Assembly (NCBI RefSeq): GCF_011682145.1
Contig: NZ_WHJH01000016.1
Coordinates: forward strand, 62,001 to 126,000
Origin: Massilia mucilaginosa
Lineage (GTDB): Bacteria > Pseudomonadota > Gammaproteobacteria > Burkholderiales > Burkholderiaceae_D
Length of the DNA stretch: 64,000 bases
Reading direction: 5' to 3'
The notes below the pieces were generated by a model, which saw only the letters and a list, made by a program, of their open reading frames with translations, searched no databases and was not told where the DNA came from. The first letter of the stretch is position 1. Each line of letters opens with the position of its first letter. Shown here one piece after another: positions 57,372 through 64,000 of this stretch. The position numbers were made by a program, and so were the translations under genes.

Positions 57372-58991
57372 CTAATGCGAGGTCGCACCGGCCGGCTTGC
57401 GGCGCCGCAGTAAATGCCGGATGCGTGCACTGAGCACGTCGGCGTTGTACGGTTTTTGCAGCAGATTGACCTTGGCATCGAGCTTGCCCTCATGCGCCAG
57501 CACGCCCTCGGCATAGCCCGAGGTGAACAGCAGCTGGGCCGATGGCAGCTTGGCGCGCACCACTTCGCTCAACTCCAGGCTGCTCAACTTGCCGGGCATG
57601 ATCACATCCGAGAACACCAGATCGATCCTGGCGCCCGAGTCGATCAGTTCCACGGCATGCGCCGCATCTTCCGCTTCGAACACCTGATACCCCAGCGCCG
57701 AGAGCAATTCGACGGTGCTGGTGCGCACGTCCTGTTCATCTTCGACCACGAGAATCGTTTCCAGGCCGCCGAACAGGGGCGCCTGCACATGTTCCTCGGC
57801 GTCTTCCGGCTCGCTGGTGTTGCGCTGCAGGAAAATTTTCACGCTGGTGCCGGCGCCCGGTTCGCTCTTGAGCTCGATTTCGCCGCCCGACTGCTTCACG
57901 AAGCCATACGCCATCGACAAACCGAGCCCGGTGCCCTGGCCGGTCGGCTTGGTCGTGAAAAACGGCTCGAAGGCGCGCTGCAGCACCGCGTCCGGCATGC
58001 CGCAGCCGGTGTCGGCCACTTCCACCATCACGTAGTCGCCGGTGGCCAGTTCGGACAGCAGGGGCGATCCGGCCGGCACGTTGGCCGCGCGGATGGTCAG
58101 GGTGCCGCCGTCGGCCATGGCGTCGCGCGCGTTGATGGCCAGGTTCAGGATCACATTGTTCAACTGGCTCGGATCGACCTTGGTGCTCCACAGCTGTTCT
58201 TCGATCTCGGTATGGATGACGGCGCGCGGGCCGAGCACGCGGCGCATCATTTCATCCATGTCGCGCAGCACGGTGCCGGGATTGACCACCACCGCCTGCA
58301 GCGGCTGGCGCCGCGCGAACGCCAGCAGGTGGGCCGACAGCTTGGCGCCGCGCTCCACGCCGGCCAGCGCGATATCGATGCGGGTGCGCGCGCTCTCGCT
58401 CACGCCGCCGAGCAGCTTGAGCAACTGCAGATTGCCGCCGATGATCTGCAAGACGTTATTGAAGTCGTGCGCCACGCCGCCGGTCAACTGGCCGATCGCT
58501 TCCATCTTTTGCGCCTGGTGCAGGGCCGACTGGCTGGCGGCCAGTTCTTCCTGGCTGCGCCGCAGCGACACGAACGCTTCGTCGCGCTGCTTGCGGGCGA
58601 TGTAGGCGGCGCTGTGGTAGCGCACCCGCGCGGCCAGTTCGCGCCCGTCCGGCCACTTGACCATGTAGTCGTTGGCGCCGGTGGCGAAGGCCCTGGCCTT
58701 GATCTCGGCATCTTCTTCGGACGACAGCAGGATCACCGGCAGATGCTCGGTATCGCGGTGCTGGCGCAGCAGGCGGATCACGTCGAAACCGTCCGCCCCC
58801 GGCATGCGCAGGTCGACCAGCACCACGGTCGCATCGACCTCCAGCGCCAGCTCGACGACGCGCTCGGACTGAGATGCATAGCGCAGCGCCACGTCGGTAC
58901 AACCCTCGAGGCAGTGCGAGATGAAGTCCTGTGCGAAGGGCTCATCGTCTATCAGCAGTACCGAACAGGGGTAGGATTTGTCGTCGCTCAT
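57372..58991 (-). CDS. Hybrid histidine kinase with two receiver domains
   Basis: A 539-residue soluble protein with REC-HisKA-HATPase-REC order. The first receiver has ATVVLVDLRMPGADGFDVI with Asp60. The kinase core has MEAIGQLTGGVAHDFNNVLQ with phospho-acceptor His175, NNVILNLAINARDAMADGG and GTGLGLSMAYGFVKQSGGEI. The C-terminal receiver has DLVFSDVIMPGKLSSLELSE with Asp462. No membrane segment or sensor domain exists, so the input is probably phosphate from another kinase. It is convergent with the bphP operon. Confidence 0.93.
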   Translation of the reverse strand: MSDDKSYPCSVLLIDDEPFAQDFISHCLEGCTDVALRYASQSERVVELALEVDATVVLVDLRMPGADGFDVIRLLRQHRDTEHLPVILLSSEEDAEIKARAFATGANDYMVKWPDGRELAARVRYHSAAYIARKQRDEAFVSLRRSQEELAASQSALHQAQKMEAIGQLTGGVAHDFNNVLQIIGGNLQLLKLLGGVSESARTRIDIALAGVERGAKLSAHLLAFARRQPLQAVVVNPGTVLRDMDEMMRRVLGPRAVIHTEIEEQLWSTKVDPSQLNNVILNLAINARDAMADGGTLTIRAANVPAGSPLLSELATGDYVMVEVADTGCGMPDAVLQRAFEPFFTTKPTGQGTGLGLSMAYGFVKQSGGEIELKSEPGAGTSVKIFLQRNTSEPEDAEEHVQAPLFGGLETILVVEDEQDVRTSTVELLSALGYQVFEAEDAAHAVELIDSGARIDLVFSDVIMPGKLSSLELSEVVRAKLPSAQLLFTSGYAEGVLAHEGKLDAKVNLLQKPYNADVLSARIRHLLRRRKPAGATSH

Positions 58992-59000
58992 GTGTATTGC

Positions 59001-59021
59001 TATAACATAAATTTCGTTATA
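59001..59021. promoter_or_regulatory. AT-rich imperfect palindrome upstream of the hybrid kinase gene
   Basis: TATAACATAAATTTCGTTATA has arms TATAAC and GTTATA around an AT-rich centre. It lies 10 bases upstream of the hybrid kinase start (58991, minus strand), inside a short AT-rich island. It may hold the -10 element and an operator. Seen directly; the function is inferred. Confidence 0.35.
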
Positions 59022-59090
59022 TTTTACATGAGGACAAGCTGTTTTGAATGCAACAAAATCTCAACCGTGCGCGCTGCGTTTCGCCTGCGC

Positions 59091-59942
59091 TCATGCCAGG
59101 CGCATGAGCAGCGGCTGGTGGTCGGGGCCGAAGTCGTCCGATGCAAGCTCCAACGCATCCACGCGCGGCGCCAGGTCGGCGCTCACGAACATGAAGTCGC
59201 AGGTGAACGGATCGGCCGGCCGGCCCGGGTGGTCGTGCAGGCAGACCGTCGGCGCGTGCGCCCGGCCGGGATGGCGCAGCGGCCAGGCATCGGCATAGGA
59301 CGGCGTGCCATCGTCGAAGGGTGCTTGCAGGCAATGGTATTCCCAGGAGCCGGGCAGGAAGTTGCAGTCGCCCGCGAGCACGGCCGCGCGGGCGCGCGGG
59401 ACGGCGGCGAACGGGCCGGCGGGCGCGCCGGCACGCGGGTGGGACGCATGCGCCACCGCTTCGCGCTGCAGATCGCGCAGGCGCTGCACCTGGGCGTTGC
59501 GCTGCGGCCGGGAAAAATATTCGAGGTGGGTAGTGGTGACCCGGATCAGGCCGAGCGGCGTGTCGAGCGTGGCTTCGAGCGCGATGCGCTGCATGCTCAT
59601 CACCGCCGGGTCGAACGGCCACGGCAAGGCGTGGCGCAGCACTTGCAGCACCGGGTAGCGCGACAGGATCATGTTGCCGAACCGGCGGCGCGGGCCATCG
59701 CCCTCGCCCGCCGTGTCGCAGCCCAGGCCCACCACCGGCACATGGCCGGGGAATGCGAGCGCCAGCAGCGCAAACTGGTCGGCGCCATCGCAGCCGTCCA
59801 TGTCGGTATAGCCGCTCGATACTTCTTGCAGGCATATCACGTCGGCATCGGCCACGCCGCGCAAGGCCTCGGCCGTGCGCGCGATGCTGCATGCGCCGCT
59901 CGGGGTGCGCCCGCGCTGGATATTCCACGTCATCAGGTTCAT
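59091..59942 (-). CDS. Endonuclease/exonuclease/phosphatase family protein
   Basis: A 283-residue EEP-fold hydrolase. NLMTWNIQRGRTPSG, ADVICLQEVSSGYTDMD (metal Glu), VTTTHLEYFSRPQRN (His), LAGDCNFLPGSWEY (Asp-Asn) and DDFGPDHQPLLMRLA (C-terminal Asp-His) make a complete active site. Members cut phosphodiester or phosphomonoester bonds in DNA, RNA or lipids; which one is not clear. No signal peptide. The next gene upstream (60013) is on the same strand. Confidence 0.92.
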   Translation of the reverse strand: MNLMTWNIQRGRTPSGACSIARTAEALRGVADADVICLQEVSSGYTDMDGCDGADQFALLALAFPGHVPVVGLGCDTAGEGDGPRRRFGNMILSRYPVLQVLRHALPWPFDPAVMSMQRIALEATLDTPLGLIRVTTTHLEYFSRPQRNAQVQRLRDLQREAVAHASHPRAGAPAGPFAAVPRARAAVLAGDCNFLPGSWEYHCLQAPFDDGTPSYADAWPLRHPGRAHAPTVCLHDHPGRPADPFTCDFMFVSADLAPRVDALELASDDFGPDHQPLLMRLA

Positions 59943-60012
59943 GCCGCCCGCCTCCCGACTGTCGATCAGAGGTTCAGGCTAGCCGCGTGGCGGCGCGCGG
60001 GCATGATGCAGC

Positions 60013-60951
60013 TCAGGCGTGCGCAAGTTGGCGTTCCGGCCAGCGCATGCGGGCGGCCAGGGCGCAGATGAAGCGCTCGTCGTCGACGTGGAACAAGGAC
60101 GGGTCGTCCCGGTCCTGGGTGCCGACGAAGAAAATCCAGCCCTTGATTTGATTGTCCAGCCGGGCCTGCTCGACGGCTTCCGCGCGCGCCGTGTTGATTT
60201 CGTGCAGCAAGGTGTTGCGGCGCGCCGGGCTCCAGCCGGACCAGTCGACCCGCAAGCGGCACAGGCTGAGGTAGCGGCGCGCGGCGCTGTCCCATTCGCC
60301 GGCGTTCAGGATCAGTTCGCAATGCACCGCGCTGGCCGCCGGCGCCTCCTTCCAGCGGATCGGCGCATAGAACAGGTGGTGCGGATTGGTGAAAAAGGCC
60401 GGCTTTTTGTTGGGGATGAACCAGAACAGCTGGGCGTAGGTCTTGCCCCAGACGCCGGGGATGTCGAGCGGCAGGAATTCGCGGTCGTTGGGGAAATGGA
60501 TGTACGTGCGGCAGGCGGGGCGGATGGTCTTGATCGTGTGGCCGTGGTGGCGCGCGTGCACCGACGCCCGGGCGGCGGCGTGGACGGCGGCCAGGGTGCT
60601 CGATGCGAACGACAGCTTGACCGGGCCGGCGGCGGCGCCGGCGGGCTCGTCGTCCAGGATCAGCTTGCTGGGAAAGGGCATCGGAAAGCCCTCGCTGTTG
60701 CCGACCCGCTCCTTTTGGCCGCGGCTGACGATGCTGTGTTCGGCATCGACAGCACAGCCCTCGGCGTGCCGGTTGATGCGGCCGAGGGTGAAATACGGGC
60801 GGCGCTTGTTGACCGCCGCGTCGTACGAGGCCGGATACACCTGGGTCGGACAGCCGCGGCACACCCAGGCTTCCTTGTCGACCACATCCATGTCCCATAA
60901 TGCTTCAGCTTCGACCAGCTCGTCACTATGACGGTTGCGCGCGACATCCAT
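60013..60951 (-). CDS. Hypothetical protein with an N-terminal CoiA-like zinc ribbon
   Basis: A roughly 312-residue soluble protein. Near the N-terminus WVCRGCPTQVYPASYD and RRPYFTLGRINRHAEGCAVD place Cys-x2-Cys, then His and Cys, similar to the zinc ribbon before the nuclease of CoiA-like proteins. No nuclease motif is identifiable afterwards. Later segments such as IHFPNDREFLPLDIPGVWGK and YAQLFWFIPNKKPAFFT are aromatic-rich. ATG 60951 follows GGAG; a 47-codon extension upstream is not supported. Function unknown. Confidence 0.75.
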   Translation of the reverse strand: MDVARNRHSDELVEAEALWDMDVVDKEAWVCRGCPTQVYPASYDAAVNKRRPYFTLGRINRHAEGCAVDAEHSIVSRGQKERVGNSEGFPMPFPSKLILDDEPAGAAAGPVKLSFASSTLAAVHAAARASVHARHHGHTIKTIRPACRTYIHFPNDREFLPLDIPGVWGKTYAQLFWFIPNKKPAFFTNPHHLFYAPIRWKEAPAASAVHCELILNAGEWDSAARRYLSLCRLRVDWSGWSPARRNTLLHEINTARAEAVEQARLDNQIKGWIFFVGTQDRDDPSLFHVDDERFICALAARMRWPERQLAHA

Positions 60952-61101
60952 GAAAAGGCTCCGGAAACGGTTCGAAGGGCGATTATGCGCCGCCCCGCCG
61001 CGCAAAGCTTGAGCCCGGCTAATCAAGGGCCTGCCGTGCAAAAAGACAACATCCTTGCATCCGCCCATTTCTCTTGCATCACCGGTAAGCAATAGTGAAA
61101 C

Positions 61102-61130
61102 TGGTTAAGTCATCAGAATGTTGCTATAAT
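61102..61130 (+). promoter_or_regulatory. Promoter of the Rhs gene, extended -10 type
   Basis: TATAAT at 61125-61130 is a perfect -10 and is preceded by TG one base upstream (extended -10). TGGTTA at 61102-61107 is a weak -35 at 17-base spacing. It lies 79 bases before ATG 61209, so the Rhs gene has its own promoter. Confidence 0.65.
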
Positions 61131-61208
61131 ATTACTTCGAACCGTGAAATAGAGCTGTCGGTATGACATCAAGCAAGCGGCGACTGTTAACCATAGAAAG
61201 ACCGCCGC

Positions 61209-64000
61209 ATGGCCTCGACGAATACACTCAGCAGTTTTACCGACATCAGCGCCGCCTTGAGCCGCATGGAGAAGCAATACAAGACGGCGGGCGCCGCCGC
61301 GCTGCAAGATGTGGAAAACCGCATGCAACGCTTCGCGCGCGTTCATTCGCTGCCCAGCATGCGCGAACTGGCCCAACACACTAAAGCGACCAGCTGCGCC
61401 TACGCCGTCCACGAAGCGCTGGACGCGTCGAACCGGCGGATGGGCGAGATGCTGATCAAGCAGGTCGACGGGCTCGACTTCAGTACCATTCTGGCCGCCC
61501 TCTGGGAAGGCACCAAGGAAACCGCGCTTTTCATTGGCGGCGGCGCGGTCCTGGGCGCGGCTGTCGGGGGCGGGCTCGGCGCCCTGGCCGCCGGCGTGGG
61601 GGCGGTACCGGGCGCGGTCATCGGCGCCGCGCTGGGCATGGAAATCGCGGCGGCGGTCCTGTTGGTGATGGGCCTGGCCGAGATGGTGGAAAGCCTGATC
61701 GCGACGGTTCCCGAAATGTGCAGGAAAATGATCCAGGGGTTTGCGCTGGCATGGCGCGCCGGGCTGTTGCCGCACAATGCCACTGCCCAGTATCACCAGC
61801 TCATCACCGCCTCCGCGCAAGCCTTCGCCGAAGGAAAAGTACTGCTGGTGATTGCCGTCATGTCGGGTGTATCGATTTTTTTGGCCAAGAAAGATCTCAC
61901 CAAGGCGATGCGGGTTCTGCGCGAGAGCAAACTCGGCGCGCCAGTTGCCAACTGGGTGAAGTTGAACGAGGCGAAGATCGGTAACAGCCCCGCATTCAAG
62001 CCCAGAAGCACCGCAGGCCAGGTCGGGCTGTCCAAGGCGCCGTCGGCGCCAGCGGTGAAAGCGCCAGCCCCGGCGCCAGCGCCGGTCAAGACGGCGCCGC
62101 CGGCCAAAGCCTCCGCGCCGGCCAAGGCCCCCACACCCAAAGGCAAGGGAAAAGACAAATTCGAGTTCGAAGGCGAAGCCGAGGAAGCATGCCCCGATTG
62201 CGAGCCGAAAATCGGCAAGCCCGTCAGTCCAAGTTCCGGCGCCAAGATCCTCAAGGGCCCGGGCGAGCGCGATTTTGTCTTGCCCGCCCCCTTGCCATTG
62301 GTCTGGCAACGCAGCTACAGCTCGCGCCAGCGCCAGGCCGGCTGGATGGGACAAGGCTGGTCGACGCCGCTCTCGCTGGCCCTGCAAGTCGATGACGACA
62401 GCGTGGTCGTCCTCGACTCCTTCGTGCGCAACATCACGTTTTCGCTGCCGCGCGTCGGCCAGTCGCTGTATTCGCCGTCGGAAAAAATCACCCTGCTGCG
62501 CACCGGTCAGCGCAGCTTCGAGCTGTCCAATGCGAATGGCGCGCGCGACCTGTTCGCCATTCCGGACGGCGGGCATGACATTGCCCGCCTGGTCGGGCAG
62601 ATGGATGCCAACGGCAACCGGATCAGCATCAGCTACAACAAGCGCCAGTTGCCCGAGCAGGTCGAAGACGGGGCCGGCAATCTGTTTACGCTGGCGTTCG
62701 AGGATCACCGGGCCTATCCGCGCCTGCGCAGCATCAGCGTGCAGGGCGAGGGAGTGGACGAGCCGCAATTGCTGGTGCAGTACGCCTACGATGATGCCGG
62801 CAACCTGAGCCAGGTCAGCAATGGCGCGGGCGCGATCACCCGCCAGTTCGCCTACCGCAACCACGTGATGGTGGAACACAGCCAGCCGGGCGGCCTGGTG
62901 TCGCGCTACGAATACGACGACTACACGGCCAGCGGCCGCGTCACGCGCAACTGGACCAACAGCGGGCAATCGTGGAACTTGCGCTATCTGCCGCAGGAAA
63001 CCATCGTGACCGACAATCTCGGCCGCGAAGAGCGCTACCGCTTCGACCACCAGCGCCGCATGATCGGCATCGTCAACGCGGTCGGCGGCGTCACCACGCG
63101 CCAGCTCGACGCCCATGGCAATGTGCTGCATGTCACCAATGCCGGCGGCCGCACGACCAGTTACCGTTACGACGGGCGCAGCCGTGTGGTGCGCGTCGAA
63201 AGCGGCGGGCACGGCACCGGCATCGTCTACGACGAACGCTTCGACAAGCCGGCATTGATTACCGACGCCCTGGGCGCGGCCACCTTGCTGCGCTACGACG
63301 ACAATGGCAACCTGGCCAGCGTGACCGATGCCCTGGGCCAAAAAACGTCGTACCAGTACGATGCGCTCGGCTTGCCGGTGCGGGTGCTCGACGCGGCCGG
63401 CGGCGTCAAGCGCCTGGCCTACAACCGCGCCGCGCAACTGATCAGCTACACCGATTGCTCGAACAACAGCACCTATTTCAGCTATGACGATAGCGGCAGG
63501 CTGGTGCGCGCGACCGATGCCGCCGGCAACGCCACGTCGTACAGTTACGATCGCCTCGGGCGCATGGCCGCGGCCACCTCCCCGGACGGCGCCACGGTAC
63601 GCTATGAATATGACGCGTTCGGACGGCTGGTGGCGAATGTCGATGCCGCGGGCAACCGCACCAGCTACGTGCTCAACAGCGAGGGCAAGCCGGTCAAGCG
63701 TGTCGATGCGCGCGGCGGCGTGCTCGAATACCGCTACGACGATGCGCAGCGCATCGCGGAGCTGATCAACGAAAATGGCGATGCCCACCGCTTTGTCTAC
63801 GACGCCCGCGACCGCCTGGTGGAAGAAACCGCCTTCGATGCGCAACTGACGCGTTACCGTTACGATGACAACGGCCTGGTCGTCGTCAAGGAAGAATACG
63901 GCAGCGCCGAGCGCAGCGAATACACGCGTATCGATACCCATTATTCGCGCGACAGTGCCGGCCAGCTGATCGAAAAGATCGTCTCGCGCGCGAATGGCGC
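61209..64000 (+). CDS. Rhs-repeat protein, partial (right end beyond the window)
   Basis: An open frame of 930 codons from ATG 61209 runs off the right edge. Residues 1-100 are helical. Residues 112-160 form a glycine-zipper membrane region (GGGAVLGAAVGGGLGALAAG and on). A Pro/Ala linker lies at about 275-320. Then ERDFVLPAPLPLVWQRSYSS marks a DUF6531 start, followed by YD repeats such as YQYDALGLPVRVLDAAGG and VRYEYDAFGRLVANVDAAGN. In Rhs proteins the variable toxic C-terminus lies after the repeats and is outside the window. There is no PAAR domain at the N-terminus. Secretion route unknown. The ribosome site (AGAAAGA) is weak. Confidence 0.9.
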   Translation, partial: MASTNTLSSFTDISAALSRMEKQYKTAGAAALQDVENRMQRFARVHSLPSMRELAQHTKATSCAYAVHEALDASNRRMGEMLIKQVDGLDFSTILAALWEGTKETALFIGGGAVLGAAVGGGLGALAAGVGAVPGAVIGAALGMEIAAAVLLVMGLAEMVESLIATVPEMCRKMIQGFALAWRAGLLPHNATAQYHQLITASAQAFAEGKVLLVIAVMSGVSIFLAKKDLTKAMRVLRESKLGAPVANWVKLNEAKIGNSPAFKPRSTAGQVGLSKAPSAPAVKAPAPAPAPVKTAPPAKASAPAKAPTPKGKGKDKFEFEGEAEEACPDCEPKIGKPVSPSSGAKILKGPGERDFVLPAPLPLVWQRSYSSRQRQAGWMGQGWSTPLSLALQVDDDSVVVLDSFVRNITFSLPRVGQSLYSPSEKITLLRTGQRSFELSNANGARDLFAIPDGGHDIARLVGQMDANGNRISISYNKRQLPEQVEDGAGNLFTLAFEDHRAYPRLRSISVQGEGVDEPQLLVQYAYDDAGNLSQVSNGAGAITRQFAYRNHVMVEHSQPGGLVSRYEYDDYTASGRVTRNWTNSGQSWNLRYLPQETIVTDNLGREERYRFDHQRRMIGIVNAVGGVTTRQLDAHGNVLHVTNAGGRTTSYRYDGRSRVVRVESGGHGTGIVYDERFDKPALITDALGAATLLRYDDNGNLASVTDALGQKTSYQYDALGLPVRVLDAAGGVKRLAYNRAAQLISYTDCSNNSTYFSYDDSGRLVRATDAAGNATSYSYDRLGRMAAATSPDGATVRYEYDAFGRLVANVDAAGNRTSYVLNSEGKPVKRVDARGGVLEYRYDDAQRIAELINENGDAHRFVYDARDRLVEETAFDAQLTRYRYDDNGLVVVKEEYGSAERSEYTRIDTHYSRDSAGQLIEKIVSRANG

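Noticed and set aside
57414-60071. 885-codon open frame on the plus strand
   Set aside because: It is antisense to the hybrid kinase and the EEP-family gene, both with full motif sets; no ribosome site or domain supports it.
61113-63941. 942-codon open frame on the minus strand
   Set aside because: It lies antisense to the Rhs gene, whose plus-strand frame has clear DUF6531 and YD repeats; the minus product is a low-complexity shadow rich in His/Val/Gly.

Overview
The window is high-GC bacterial chromosome that reads as a betaproteobacterium of the family Oxalobacteraceae (Massilia / Duganella / Janthinobacterium type). The evidence is the gene order: ilvB-ilvN-ilvC followed by pssA-leuA, pnp next to rpsO, a sigma-factor / DUF3619 / DUF3106 / RDD-protein operon, and a complete iscRSUA-hscBA-fdx-iscX operon. 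No tRNA, rRNA, CRISPR array, integrase or insertion sequence was recognised. The genus is an inference from family knowledge; no database search was possible.

Layout. 1-4.3 kb: a cut-off zinc-metalloprotease-like gene, two tandem paralogues of unknown function, and small single genes, one behind a pair of palindromes. 4.3-8.2 kb: pnp and rpsO with intrinsic terminators. 8-11.2 kb: small secreted or membrane proteins and two decayed genes. 11.2-18.1 kb: branched-chain amino acid and phospholipid genes, all on the minus strand. 18.6-21.2 kb: sigma-factor operon. 21.4-28.6 kb: accessory region with a broken RING-type gene and a seven-gene minus-strand cassette of type VI secretion accessory families (TIGR02270, DUF6484, DUF2169, a ketosynthase-like protein, a DUF4150 PAAR-like protein, a putative nuclease toxin and a beta-propeller protein) with no vgrG in view. 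29.2-37.6 kb: the isc operon continuing into a methyltransferase, threonine aldolase and a pseudouridine-synthase homologue. 37.7-46.3 kb: metabolic genes, including an aromatic ring-cleavage operon (VOC dioxygenase, fumarylacetoacetase family, maiA) divergent from a LysR regulator, and a radical SAM gene behind a LexA-type box. 46.3-51.7 kb: a DTW-domain protein, an internally deleted chemoreceptor, two secreted alpha/beta hydrolases and a serine/threonine dehydratase-like enzyme. 51.7-59 kb: a light-response group (FeS photolyase, a frameshifted cheB, bacteriophytochrome kinase, response regulator, hybrid kinase). 61.2 kb to the right edge: the first 930 codons of an Rhs-repeat protein.

How the parts work together. 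The isc operon builds Fe-S clusters and probably autoregulates through an IscR type-1 site found upstream. The 22-28.6 kb cassette looks like an effector-loading unit: a PAAR-like tip and DUF2169 / ketosynthase-like helpers would mount the nuclease on a VgrG encoded elsewhere, and the propeller protein behind the toxin is the immunity candidate. The Rhs protein may be a second toxin carrier.

Several genes (around 11.0, 21.5, 38.2 and 53.7 kb) are interrupted by apparent one-base shifts in GC-rich tracts. They may be real pseudogenes or sequencing errors, and are annotated as pseudogenes with that caveat.
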